Part shown: one piece after another, positions 1-11,971 of the stretch
Layout of the letters: the number at the start of each line of letters is the position of its first letter
Position numbering within the stretch: position 1 is the first letter of the stretch
Source of the DNA: Rhipicephalus microplus
Lineage: Eukaryota > Arthropoda > Arachnida > Ixodida > Ixodidae
Reading direction: 5' to 3'
Assembly: GCF_043290135.1 (NCBI RefSeq)
Contig: NC_134710.1
Coordinates: forward strand, 134,430,655-134,494,654
DNA: 64,000 nucleotides
Notes under the pieces: generated by a model
Databases searched by the model: none
Told to the model about the DNA's origin: nothing
What the model saw: the letters and a program-made list of their open reading frames with translations, nothing else
Program-made: the position numbers and the translations under genes

Positions 1-1
1 G

Positions 2-2060
2 CAATGCATAATGAGTAGCGGTTCTCATAAAAGCGCTTATTTTCGCTAAATCCTCGTTCGCAGTCTGCGTTGCCATGTGGCAGGCACAGCAGACACTTGA
101 CAAGCCTCGACAATAATGGATACTTTGGTTGACCTCCAGGAGACTTCAGTTCAAATATTGTGCCAAAACGAACATCAATTATTTCACCTCCAAGTGCCAG
201 GAGGTCACTGTTGGAGTCGCACTTTAACATATGCCACTCATCGATGGCTGAGGAAACTTCTTCATGTTTGATTACCTGTGGAAGCTGAGACACAAGGTAC
301 TTCGGTGCTCGCACTTCCGATTCAACATTTGTTGACTGCCAATTACGGAGGCTAACAGATTGAAGAACTCCATTGTCGAGTGGAAGTTTCTGAAGAAGAT
401 CCTTGGCACAGGTCAAGTAAAAAGCACGTGCTCCAAGATAAAACCGCTTCTTCTCACTAGAGTCCCACTCAAGCATTGGTTTTTCAGTATCTGTACCAAC
501 TTCCGGCCTCAATTTCCAAAGGGATGCATCCATCACATCTAGCCTTTTCAGTTGTTCAGCGCTCTTGTCTGCAAAGGCTTCATGACGAAGAAACCGACTG
601 AGGACTCATTGGACTAGAACAATAAGTTCAACGTGAAGTATGTGCAAGAGCGGCTCTTGCTTTTGGAAGAGCAGCTGAAATCCACTGAAAAGCTGCGCAC
701 AGTTCTTAAGGAACAACACTTTGGCCAAAAGTTTTTTCTCAGAAAATGCCGACCCAAGCTTGTTGTGTAGGCTTTGGGTGTCAGGTCGTTGACGAGATGA
801 ATTGCCCTTAAAAAAATAGGTGCGAAGCGCTTCAAACTGTTCCTCAACTCGGCAAAGTGAGTCTTGTAGCGTCAGCCAGCGATTAGAAACGTGGCGCAGA
901 AATACATGACAAGTGATTCCCAAAGCATCCTGGCATTCTCTGAGTGCTTCAGCGCGGACAGCACCTTTGAATTAGTAGTAAATATTTCTCACTACTTCTT
1001 CTACATCTAAGCCAAATGCATCCAGGCCTCTGCCAAATGCATTGTGAACTTTATGAAGATTGCAGTTGCCAATATCAATCAAACTTGGTGCCACATGCTT
1101 CTGAAGCTTGTTTCTTACGCTCTTCATAACATTAGGGCCATCACTGAAAAAGCAAACAAGTCCTTGCTTTGGAAGATCTGCTATTGCTTCTTCTATGCAG
1201 CCAACAATTATTTCAGTGGTTGCACGCCCAAGATCAAATGACTGGACATGTTCAACAACAACTTCCTGTTGGCTGCTGGAAAAATAGCGTACCAGCACAT
1301 CTAGTTGTTACACCCTTAGCTCTGGCTTTGGCGTCTCATCAATCATAATGGAAAAATAGACATTTGGCTGGCACAGCTCAGTCACCACTTGTCCTTTAAA
1401 GTAGGGACCCAGTCCATCTGATACAATGCGGGCCAACTTTATTCTGCCGCAACTAAACTTTTTGGCAATGTCACTGTTGGGGAATATGCAGTGATAAATC
1501 AAAGTTGCCGTGTCTCCCCACGAAAAAGGAATTCCCTTGGCCACAACAGACAAAGCAAAAGTAGTTTCTGCCTTGCTGACTTGGTGCTCAAGTGATGTAT
1601 TAGCAGACCCGTTGGAGAAGTCCAGTGTGCCTTGCACCAATTTGGGTGGACGAAGATTCCCGTCCTTGTCTCTGTGTCTAGCAGCTGCATCAATATGTTT
1701 CTTCATCCCAGCATGACGCTTCACTGCTGCCGCTCCATGCTGTGCGCAAGAAATGGTGCTGTTGCAAAGAATACAAAATGCATCTGTATTTCGGGTTCCA
1801 CTCTTGCACCACCGACTGATCGGATCATTATTGGAGTCCACCTCGTTGAGTACAGAGGCGTTGAACTTGGTGTTGCGATCTGAAAACTTGAGCGAAACGA
1901 ACTTTATGACAGTAAACTTTCCCAAGTTTTTTTTCAGAGCGTGAATATAGGTAAAAGCAACAGGGTAGACAGAAAGAGCACTGACTTCTAACTTTATATC
2001 ACAGAGTGGCAAGAATATATATGCCCAAAAAAGGATGATTAAAAACATGACAAAATACAA
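2..2060 (-). pseudogene. hAT-like transposase-derived gene, three in-frame stops, 3' end off window
   Basis: One reading frame runs from about 2060 down to the window edge. It is interrupted only by stop codons at 1308-1310, 972-974 and 606-608, and I found no frameshift when I translated across them. The N-terminal part has a zinc-finger-like C-x2-C...H-x4-H pattern (FCILC ... KRHAGMKKH) near 1680-1760. The middle carries a transposase-like core (MIDETPKPE; FFSDGPNVMKSV). The C-terminal part near 20-110 reads LPHGNADCERGFSENKR, which resembles the hATC dimerisation domain. The family assignment (hAT/ZBED-like) comes from this domain order. No credible ATG start is visible, because the frame opens at a TTG at 2060, so an upstream exon is possible. 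Three clean stops with no indels suggest either a fairly young pseudogene or base errors. Function as a transposase is lost if the stops are real. Confidence 0.7.
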
Positions 2061-4014
2061 GCCTAGTCAATGCGTCAGTATAAAAATCTTGCAAATGTGA
2101 CTACACATCAACTAGCCTAAAGTCCCACTCTTGTAAATTTTCCCACGACAAGGGCACGCTAGTAAAAAGAGCACGTAACTACTAGATTTATTTTTAGGGT
2201 AGCCCGTAACATAATGCCAACCTTACTTCATTGGAAGATCTAAATACCAACTCTAAGGCGCCAACACCAAATATTTGCGCAAGCATTTTGGGTACAGCCT
2301 CGACAAATAGCGCGAATCGGGATGCCAGTATGTCTGTCGACCATTCACACCTAAAACTCGCGACCAACTTACAGGAAGTTGCCATGCGGATGACGCGTGG
2401 GTCTGACGGCCGCAGACAAACGCATTGCCCCAGCTGGCAAGGCGGCATAAGGCGCTAATGTATGTTGGAGGTTTGCTTCCTTCCGGCGCGGCGCGCGATG
2501 ACCAGAGCAGAAATCGACAGCAATGTTTTCCTTAAATTAAATATTTAAAAAGCTGATTGGGAACGGCACGTCATGAATAGCGGATTCCCAACAATCGGCG
2601 GCCGCTAATGCGGTAACATTACGGTGCTTATTGACTTGCTTGTGTTGACATGGTCGACGCTCAATCACTCTTTTCAGACTATTCTACAAGCAGCTCGCAC
2701 GGTGGGGCGCCCGATCCGTGACGCGCCGGCAGCACATACGGCCCATCTAGCGATCTGCTAACGTCAACAAAAGCGACCCGCCTGCAGAAATTCGTAGTGT
2801 ATTCCGCGTCACTCGCTCGTTCGTTTCGCACTATTATATGTTCCGAACGGTAGCATGTAGGAGGTGTAACTGCTGCATGCCGTACGAGCGATTGCGCGTT
2901 TCAAATGCGGATATTCCGCACCACGAAACAAGGCACGGCGCACCTTCCTAAGCCTACGTACAGCGCTCGGACACTCCGAACACAAAAACAATCAGTAGCG
3001 AGAAATCACAAGAACTATAGGCAAGTTGCAACTTCTGTACTGATTCAATAGCAAAGTGCGGCCGGTAATAAATGCCAGCAGCGCTACGCGATCGCCTAAG
3101 CATTCACTAAAGTATTTCACGGGCGCTATTAAGAAATGCCACAAAATTTAAAAAGAAAGCGACTTACTTTTGTCCATTTCAACAGCGGGGGGATGACAAA
3201 CATTCGCTGACTGTTTGTTCACAAGCACATGGCGCACATGCTACGACACGACATGCTGTGCATGAGCGCGAAAACCTACAGAAAACACCCAAACGACACC
3301 GACGAATACCAAAGCTGCAAAGCACATGGTAAACAATTGCCAACCTAGAAAAGAATTCACTTGTTGCCAACTGCAAAATGAACATCCGCTAAAGTCGGGT
3401 TCTTTCGTGCAATTTGGCGCATTTGGCGCAAACAAAACAACACTTGCGCAGTAAGGCGCAGGAAGGTATAATTGTAGCAAATTGGCGCAAATGGCGCAGC
3501 TGGATCACTACTGTATTACACAAGTCGAGGTACAATATTGAATGGACGGCCAAGATTCCAAACACATACGCAGTTGAAAATTTTTGGAAAATGTTTCGCG
3601 ACCCCTTTAGGCATTCCTTAACTTTTCCCATCCCTTGTCCCTGTACGGTGGATATTTGTAGTCCATCAGGTGCAAGTGAACTTGACGGAGCATTTCTGAA
3701 TGTCGGAAAATATGAGCGAACGTGAAAGACACGGGCATAAATGTTAGTATTAGTGAACATGGGTAGGTTTCAGTATGACTGGAAATTCCCGTGAGCGTGC
3801 GTAGAGGTGACAGTATAGCATGACCGTGTGCCATAGTGTGTGGGTGGTGGTGTGGGTAGATGTGTGTGTAGAAACGCAAGTAGTTTCCAGTGCAACTAGA
3901 TGCAAGTACATAATATCTGGGGTTTTACAAGCTAAAATCACAATATGATTACGAGGCATGCCATAATGTAGGGCTTTGTAAACCATGGGCACTGGATGAA
4001 AGAGCGCACGGTAC
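2061..4014. other. Unassigned stretch
   Basis: I see no supported gene here. Short open frames on both strands lack recognisable motifs. A GT-rich patch lies at about 3838-3875. The 2460-3000 part is moderately CpG-rich but shows no definable exon. Confidence 0.5.
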
Positions 4015-4015
4015 G

Positions 4016-4099
4016 GCCTGCTGCGTGGAAAGACTTTCTATGGGAGAGCGCGTGTCAGCCTGCTGCGTGGAGAGACTTTCTATGGGAGAGCGCGCGTCA
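4016..4099. repeat. 42-bp tandem duplication, two copies
   Basis: The unit starting CTGCTGCGTGGA and containing CTATGGGAGAGCGCG occurs twice with a 42-bp period (starts near 4016 and 4058). The copies differ at only a few bases, so this is a recent small tandem duplication. Confidence 0.85.
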
Positions 4100-4798
4100 G
4101 CCGTAGGGTCAGTTGGGGCCGCTGCAGCGCGACGGGGTGGGGACAAAAGGGACGGGGAAACAAGGGGCGGCTGTTCCCTCGGGGCAGAAGCTGCAGCAAA
4201 TTAGCTGGTGGTTGTCGCAACAGTGACACACAGTTGTTTTAATCAGTTTTTAATCTCATTTATCGCAGCAGTGATATATCGCATATTTAGTGGACTATGA
4301 GACGCTATCTAGTAAAAAAAAAGCCAATTGATTTCGCCTGTGCGTGCCGAGCACCTGAATTTTTTTTTTTTTTTTTCTGAGCCAGCTTCTTGCTTTGAGG
4401 CTGAAAGAAAAACCCACAATGCATGTAGCTGAATCATATGGCACTGAATGCGTGACAAAGTCGTTCTGTTTATGAAGATGTCTTAAACTCACATTTTTCT
4501 ATTTTTGTGGCGTTTATTCAGCCCTTTCCCGTTCCAGAATGCTTGACAATTTTTTTGACACTTGACAATAGACGTTCATAAATTTTGTACGCTGAAAGCC
4601 TACCAATGAGACACATTTTGAATAGTTTTTGTTATCCGATACAGGGTAGTGTGCCGGAAAGTAATTAAGCTTCGCTCGCTGGATAAAAGTGGTTTATACA
4701 AACATGATGCGCTCCTCGTAACTTTTTTTATTGAAGAGACTGTGAAAGTATACATCATTAGAAGCGGCATTCGAATTTCATATTTGTTACTAGGCAGA

Positions 4799-4806
4799 TG
4801 TGTGTA

Positions 4807-4884
<78 letters not shown>
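4799..4884. repeat. (TG)n(TA)n compound microsatellite
   Basis: About ten TG units are followed by more than thirty uninterrupted TA units, directly left of the fold-back structure. The TA tract is self-complementary and probably length-polymorphic. Confidence 0.95.
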
Positions 4885-4891
<7 letters not shown>

Positions 4892-4910
4892 GGTTGTCAC
4901 TTGACCTGGC

Positions 4911-4951
<41 letters not shown>

Positions 4952-5155
4952 ATATATGAAGAGACGAGACATAACTTAGCGGTTGTCTTAGTTTTATTTC
5001 CAACGGCTTCGACCGGTGGACCTGTTTTCGTCGGGGTTTGTGAATTATTCACAAACCTTGACGAAGACTGGTCCACCGGTCGAAACCGTTGGAAATAAAA
5101 CTAAGACAACCGCTAAGTTATGTCTCGTCTCTTCCTATCTATCTATCTATCTCTC

Positions 5156-5190
<35 letters not shown>

Positions 5191-5271
5191 CTCTCTCTCT
5201 CTCTCTGTCTGTCTGTGTGTGTGGTGTGCGTGCGTGTGTGCGCGCGTGTACGGCTTGGTCAAGTGACAACC
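4892..5271. repeat. Nested fold-back element with microsatellite spacers
   Basis: The centre is an almost perfect palindrome with 87-bp arms (4958-5044 and 5048-5134, five mismatches by eye) around a 3-base spacer. Outside it lie an (AC)n tract on the left and TATC/TC/TG tracts on the right. Outside those is a second inverted pair of about 24 bp (4892-4915 against 5248-5271, core GGTTGTCACTTGACC). The structure is therefore two nested inverted repeats separated by expanded simple repeats. It probably arose from two head-to-head copies of one short mobile sequence. Confidence 0.8.
5058..5092 (+). ncRNA. Hammerhead-ribozyme-like core motif (weak)
   Basis: The right arm of the palindrome reads UUGACGA at 5058-5064, then a 6-bp stem GACTGG/CCGGTC (5066-5071 with 5076-5081) closed by a TCCA loop, then GAAA at 5082-5085. 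This order matches the hammerhead core CUGANGA-stem II-GAAA, which is known in Penelope-like and related retroelements. It departs from consensus in two ways: the first C is U, and there is one extra A before stem II. I could not define helices I and III or a cleavage triplet. The mirrored left-arm copy is more degenerate. It may be no more than a conserved repeat tail. Confidence 0.2.
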
Positions 5272-5856
5272 GCGTTATTACATTTACAAATCGCGAAACC
5301 ATGGCTGCTGTAGGGCAGTCCAGTGCATGTGACCTGCCTATGTTTGAGCGAGCAAAGGTGCCAATTCGTCGACGATACAAAGTAGAACAAATAAACAGTA
5401 CTGATTGAAAGAACCACATGACGAAGACTTCTAGAAGACAAGCGCGTTGGAGTGTTATCGGGATTCGCCAGTGCCCGTGGAGAGGCTAACATGCAAAGAC
5501 CGAACGAATGGTTTTATTCTCGATAGACACAGAAGCCAAAACTTGGGTGGACAAGCTGAAGCAATTGTCAAGTTGTTTTATTATGCAGCGGTGTAAAGAA
5601 GTAAACAAAACATAAAAAATGTCATGATCAACTACAAATTGAGAATAAATAAAATATTTTCACGCATCTTGTTCTGGTTATGTGTTCACTGTTTTATTAG
5701 CTGCATTGTCACAAGAACTTCGGGAGCGAAAGAGACGAAAACAGTCAAAAACGCAGTAACGCATGCAGTTGTGTTCACGTTTTGCATCATTTCATCGCTC
5801 TTTTCGTCTAACAGTTTTCATATTATTCACTTCATAACTGCTCGCTCAATTGCCAA

Positions 5857-5898
5857 CATTGAAATTTCAAACTGAAATTTCAACACTGAAATTTCAAA
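5857..5898. repeat. 13-16-bp tandem repeat, three copies
   Basis: The motif TGAAATTTCAA is repeated three times in a row. Each unit is itself nearly palindromic. Confidence 0.8.
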
Positions 5899-7148
5899 GA
5901 GCCTCAAGTCCACTGTTATGAATTCGCACACATGCTTAGCATAGTGGCTGTTGCATCTGATACTATGTTGTATGAATACTATAGACGTGTTTGGAGGAAG
6001 TAAATGTCTATCTTATTTTGTGTTTAAGGAACAGTGGCAACAGCCATTGCTGAGGTTACTGATTTTAAATGAAATGATTAAATAAGGGACGTTATCTGAC
6101 ACGACATACTCACACTTACTATAATCAATTTAGATGCATTGGAAAGGTATAGCTCTTCCAAATCTGTTAGTAGTGATCTTATAGGATCCGAGTGAAATGC
6201 GCTCACAATTCTTACTTCCGCGAAAACTGATCAATGTGCAAGGTTCCATCTCGAGTAAGGCAATACCGAAAATTTGCAAGGGCTGCAGGTATCTAAAAGC
6301 AAGGTCCGTAATTACCTGGTGGGCACACGCCAGATTGATATTAAAAGAAGATTTCGCGGGTGAAACAAAGGTGCACGCGCTCAATCGTAACTACCGCAAG
6401 CGCGCCGCGCATGCGATTCAATGGGCGCTCACGAAAACTGTCCCCCCCTGGTGGGGCCGCAGCGGCAGTTCGGGAACTAGACCTGTATTGCCGGTTTTAG
6501 AGCACGCGGCGGGCCGTACCAGTGCATTGTTTCATCCAGCGGCCGTGTGTAAACTATGACCATCTGGTGCTCTTTAGCACGCATTGTCATCGCACACTAA
6601 ACATGCCCTTATCAATATGCAACCACTGCATTTGGGGTCAAACCTACAACTTTGAGGACAGCAGCCAAGCACTATAACCAGTGCAGCAGATGCAACACTG
6701 CAGAAATGTGGTATGCCCATGAAGTTGGAATGAAGTGTACTGCATCTAATCTTTAAAAAAAAACACTGAATATTGCAATAATGGTTGTAGTAATGATATA
6801 AAATCGTGAAATCGTACATACCCTCAGAACTTCAAGTATGCCCATTTTAAAGTGACTTTAAGCACTGAAAACTGAAAGACAGCCCATACTACAATGTTAC
6901 TTTCTTATTTAAATCTAAGGCAAGAATTGAATTGTAATATTACAGAAACAAAACTATTAAAAAGTGCAAAATAATGCCTTAACATAAAAAAGGTACATTC
7001 CGTTTCTCTACATGTTTTACTTGTTAAGGATATGTGAGTTAAGAGCAGGGGTACAACACCACGAATAAGGTTTGGAGTACTTTTCTGGAGCACTTGAAAC
7101 TTTTATAGTGCAGAATCTCCAATTTGGAGCTGTTTAGCAAAGCCAGCC

Positions 7149-7221
7149 TACTTTTATTAAAAAAAAAATCCCCGCTAGCTCGTGCACAGTGTAAGTGAAC
7201 ACTGCTATTTTAATAAAAGTA
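7149..7221. repeat. Inverted repeat, 14-bp arms
   Basis: TACTTTTATTAAAA at 7149-7162 pairs exactly with 7208-7221 around a 45-bp loop. This could be the ends of a tiny MITE remnant or chance in AT-rich DNA. Confidence 0.5.
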
Positions 7222-9103
7222 ATAGGTTGAACCCCCGTGCAATGGAAATAACAAAGACGAGCGCATTAGTATCAACAATGCCTGTCAAATATGACAGTCA
7301 AAACAAATGCTGACGTGCCACCCTAGTGACCTTGAAATTCCAGAGGTTTGTAGTTAAAATGGTGAAAAAATAAAACTGGCTTACATTATTGTTTATTTGT
7401 AGTTTCTCAGGGCCACGAAAACCTTACAGCCATGAATGATAGCCAGTAATTTTTCAGATGTCAGCATGCATGAGTAGTTAAGAAATGAAATGCGCTTTGC
7501 CCAATGGCAGAATCACTGTCTTTTTTTCTTTCTTTTCGCCATAGGGGTAGGGTCAAGGCCTTTATGTGGCCAATGCAGCTTCCATTGTAAAAATTAGCAG
7601 AACTAAGAACAACGTGAGGCTGGTTGAATATTTTGGCACGGTGTTGCATAATTTTTACATGATCTCGGCACAGTGCAAAGTAAATTTTATCAATTTAGCG
7701 CAATCGGCGAAGCTGTACCACCCCTGTTATTAGAGCATGCCAAACATCTAAATCAGAATTTTCAAATGGTGAAAATGAGCAAAATGCTACAACTGGCTTG
7801 CACACAGAAATATGCCTAGATGCATTGTTTGGGACACCTTTAAACACCAGAATGATGAACTGCTGGGTGAGCTGTTGACACAGCAACGATGGCACACGAA
7901 ATGGATGATAGCACTAGAAAGGCAAAACATGACCACAGCACTATGTTCATGTTTTCTCTTTCTAGTATGACTGTCCTTTTTAGGAACTAGCCTTTCATGA
8001 TGAATTTCAGCCCCCTTTTCATTCTTCACAACATTTCACCAAGAAGTTTGCAGGTATATATTGGTGAAGAGAGCTACATTATTGTACAGGCACTGCATAC
8101 ATCACACTGGGCGCTTTCGAAGGCAATGGCAATAAAAGGGGAGAGGGGAATGATGGCTATGCACTGCTTGATATTTAGCCGGTACCAACTCTCTAGAATT
8201 CTGTACAAGAGGAACACACAGATATGAAGGCGTGATCACTAGCAGTCAAACTAGGGATATCTTTAAAGCCTTGTCGAAATGTTTACTGTGGCGACATTTT
8301 TTTTAACTGCTGTTTGCTGCTATTTAGCTCGAAGAGGATACCTTTCACGTATAAAGTACCATAACTGAATTCTTCCTCTGCATGGTACCAAGCTATGATT
8401 AAAACAGCTTACCTCAAATTAGATAATCATAACTGCTTACCCACCAATTTAAAAACAATTTCATGTGATGCTCTAGACAACTCTGGAAACAAGAGAGGGG
8501 TGATGACAAACGTTTATAAAGCTTGACTTGCCACAAAGATACATTATTAGCCGCACAAAAGTAACAAACTTTGCAGAGAAAACGAACGACGATCTACGTC
8601 ACTGTAGCCCATTTCACAAACTTCAAGAACTTGCTATGCTCCAAGTAACTACCCCACTTTCGTCTTCATGCCATAACACAACTTCCAAATTGGAGGTTTC
8701 AATGACTGTCAAAACATTTTCACAAATGGCATTTTTAACGCAATCTATATTTCCACAAAATCAAAAATGTCTTTACATAATATGCAGGTTTGTCAGTGCT
8801 TTTGGACATTTCGACCTTTGAATGCAGGACAACATTTGCAGCAGGCATCATGGCCAGAAGGTTCAGTTAAATTTTCAAAATAGTTATTAGACTAGCACAT
8901 TTTTCGAAGTGCCACAGAGAAGTAAGACTCCCCGAAATCACTGCACTATGAATACCGCAATAGTGAACAAGTGGACAAAATGAGTGGAGCGAAAGCCGCA
9001 GGCAGAAAAAATATTGCATAGGCAGTATTGTTTTTCCCAGCAACATAAATTTAAAAGCCATATTAGGTACTGAAGCACTACATGCCAAAACAGACATTAT
9101 TAA

Positions 9104-9868
9104 AAAAGACCCCTAAACCACCTCCGTCATTTTCCCAAACATTTAAAGTAAACAAGCGCATCGCGTATAGAATGCCATCACGATAAACGATGCCACATGC
9201 CGCAGCACTACACACAGCAGGCGCGCCACAATTTCAAAAAAACAATAGCTTATCCTTTCCGGTCGCTGCCACTGACATGTGTGACATCACCAGTGAAACT
9301 CGATGACGTCACCACTTTCGATGCTTGCGATTGGCCGAATGACAACCGACGACTTCCGGTCACTCTGCAAACAGCTGTTCGCATACACTTCGCCAGTCTT
9401 GGTCATGTTGCCGCTTGCGAATCGACATCTGCGGCCCGTAACGCAACCGCCAAGTCGCTAGAGTAGGGGCACGGGCCGGCACGACAGCAACAGCGGTTAA
9501 TCAACGATCAGTGCAGCCAGATGACACACACAACACAGTTGACGGCGAGCTGGGGTGTAGGAGTGGCGGATCGCGGCAACTGGAAGTAGACGCTGTCTTG
9601 AACAGCGTGTCAGCGGTGACGCATGCCAATCGAGATGAGGAGGAGCACTCGGCTAGCCGACTCAGCGAGGAGAGGCCAAGCGGTTTGGAAGAGGGTAGCG
9701 TAGGAAAGAGGGAAAGAAGCGATTGTCGCATTTCGATCATCTAACGCGCGTAACTCCTCTATTATGGCACCGTTTCGAAAAATTCTAACAGCTATGTGTT
9801 CATTGTAAACTCTATCACAACTTCCTCACCTCAACTAAATTTCGACCGCTGGGTGGTTTAGGGGCCCT
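9104..9868. mobile_element. Non-autonomous DNA transposon (MITE) with TTAA target duplication
   Basis: The ends share the inverted 13-mer CCCCTAAACCACC (9110-9122 and 9852-9864). The boundaries are flanked by TTAA at 9100-9103 and 9869-9872, the target duplication typical of piggyBac-type elements. The interior is 765 bp, rich in CpG in its first half, and has no transposase. Short open frames on both strands at 9501-9744 are serine-rich and show no family motif. The piggyBac assignment rests only on the TTAA and is inference. Confidence 0.6.
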
Positions 9869-10047
9869 TTAAGCAACCCTTGGTAGGGTAATCCAGACCC
9901 ATAAAATCGCTGAAATTCTCATGAACACACACATGAATCTGAGTAGATCTTTTTTTCCAGAATTAACCCCCCTCAAAATGTGAACACAGTGGCTGCGAGT
10001 TAAACTTGCTACATGCTCAAGCATGGGCGCAGCACACTAGGCACATG

Positions 10048-10074
10048 CCCCCCCCCCCCCCCCCCCCCCCCCCC
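10048..10074. repeat. Poly-C tract, 27 bases
   Basis: There is an uninterrupted run of 27 C. Such tracts are unstable and prone to assembly or length errors. Confidence 0.95.
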
Positions 10075-10782
10075 GAAATTTATCAACGTGGTATTAAGGT
10101 GGTGACAGAAATCTGTGCAATCACAAAACACCACACCAACACGATTCCCGCGATGCGCTGCGAACTTCACAGGCAGTGCTTAGCAATCTATTTCTCTTGC
10201 GCTGGTTGTTGTCGCATCAGATGACAGCGCAGTGGCAACCAGATGACATTTTATAAGCGGGCGCAGCGTAAACAGGTGCTTTTTTTCGCATTTCAAACTC
10301 CCAGAGCCACTGCGTTCCATGCTAGCGAGGTACGCCTTGGCAGTTGCAAATTATGGCGTCTCGGATCGAGAGTATACCGTCGAAGGAGCCTGGGTTTCGA
10401 GATAGGCGTGCTCTCGTCTATACTCTGTTTCACACATGTGCAAGGTTGCGAAAGCTAGCGAGACTTCTTGCAGTCGATATGTTCGCAACAAAAAGTAATT
10501 CGGTGTTCTTACCACCAAAACTTCATTTTTCTTTCATTATTAGGCAGTTAAGTAATGGAAGTATGTCAAGTATGTCTTGCAAACAAAAACGCCGTTGAGT
10601 GTCTGCTATTATGTGGCTGTATAGTTTTTACGCTACGTCACATACAGGCTCTCGACTCTGGGTACGTCATAATGGCGGCGTTTCTGCGTTCTTTTGTACT
10701 CACCTCACTTTCTTCTGTTTGCCAGTCGCGCCAAAGAAAGCCGAGGAAGCATCAGCAATAAATTAGGGAAGTTATACGTTAT

Positions 10783-10989
10783 TTGATTTGTGGGGTTTAA
10801 CATCCCAAAACCACCATATGGTTATGAGAGACGCCGTAGTGAAGGGCTCCGGTAATTTCGACCACCTGGGGTTCTTTAACGTGCACCCAAATCTGAGCAC
10901 ACGGGCCTACAACACTTCCGCCTCCATCGGAAATGCAGCCGCCACAGCCGGGATTCGATCCCGCGACCTGCAGGTCAGCAGCCGAGTAC
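10783..10989 (-). mobile_element. tRNA-derived SINE, 5'-truncated, 15-bp target duplication
   Basis: Read on the minus strand, a tRNA-like part with a B-box-like GGATCGAATCC is followed by the conserved SINE body. The element ends in the tail that reads TGTGGGGTTTAACATCCC on the + strand. It is flanked by an exact 15-bp duplication, GAAGTTATACGTTAT (10768-10782 and 10990-11004). The A-box end is missing, so the copy is 5'-truncated. The family resembles the tRNA-derived SINEs described from ixodid ticks (Ruka-type). Confidence 0.85.
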
Positions 10990-11721
10990 GAAGTTATACG
11001 TTATGCTGGCTGAACTTCCATAGCATCCACAGTGTTGCGCCTCACGTATGAAACAGTATAATTCCCCTGTCACAAGGCAAACCGAATGTCATTTCTTTGC
11101 TGTCACACACAGAAAATAATGCTATTTGATGAAATCAACATCTCCTGTTTATAAGTTCACAAAACACATTGGCATTCAACTTCAAACCAAATGCATAGTC
11201 TCGATGCCAGGGACTTTTTTCTCAATATTACCAGTATCGCGGGCATTGATTGCCTGTGTTGTGGTGATCAGGTGTGGACCCCATGAAATTGCTGCCGCCG
11301 TCTCATTTCTGGAGCCGTGGGGTCTGTTATGCACCCAAACTTCAGTTCACTTATAAGTTCACTATGTATACTCACTCCGTCATATCGTCGGCCATGTAGG
11401 TTTTCGAGTGGCCCTTGGCTTGTCTAGATTTGCAGCATGCAGCTGTGGGAAGCTGTGTAAAATGGCTGTGCTTATATTAGCAACTGTACAGGGATAAAAA
11501 GTTACTTTTGAAGGTACAGGTATCATATGTTACATGCGAGCTTTAATGGATTTTTTATTTCTCCCAAGGCCACGGCTCAGAAGAGCTAAGGTCATGGTCA
11601 TCTCTATAAAATACTTGTTTTCGTTGTGCGACAGCACGCAGGTAAATGACTAAGTCCTCTTAATGTCATTCGTTGTAAATAACATTAGGTGTGACGTAAC
11701 AGGGGTATCAGCATAATGCCA

Positions 11722-11959
11722 TGATTGATTCGATTTATATGTGGGGTTTAATGTCCCAAAACCACCATATCAGTACGACAGACGCCGTAGTGGAGGGCTC
11801 CGAAACTTTCGACCAACTGGGGTTCTCCAACGTGCACCCAAATTTGAGCCCACGGGCCTACAGCATTTTCGCCGCCATCAAAAATGCAGCCGCCGCAGAC
11901 GGGATTCAATCCCGCGACCTGCGGGTCAGCAGCCGAGTACCTTAGCCACTAGACCACTA
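11722..11959 (-). mobile_element. tRNA-derived SINE with target duplication
   Basis: Same family as the copy at 10783, here with the A-box region (TGGTCTAGTGGCTAAGG on the minus strand) nearly complete. It is flanked by a 12-bp duplication, AGCATAATGCCA (11710-11721 and 11960-11971). The body differs from the other copies at several sites. Confidence 0.85.
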
Positions 11960-11971
11960 AGCATAATGCCA

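Larger units (their letters stand above)
5272..9099. other. Unassigned stretch
   Basis: I see no supported gene in this AT-rich sequence. It holds a few small repeats listed separately. A GC-richer patch at about 6390-6560 shares loosely spaced blocks (GAACTAG, TTTCATCCAG, GGCCGTG) with 45730-45800, so both may be copies of one undefined dispersed repeat. Confidence 0.5.

Noticed and set aside
4600..5098. Long open frames across 4600-5098 on both strands
   Set aside because: They are translated (TG)n, (TA)n and (AC)n tracts (repeated YI, CV, TH), not genes.
9501..9744. Overlapping 77-79-codon frames on both strands inside the TTAA element
   Set aside because: Compositional overlap of GC-rich sequence, with no conserved motif or splice context.
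10006..10224. Open frame through the poly-C tract
   Set aside because: Proline run from a homopolymer. The frame depends on tract length.
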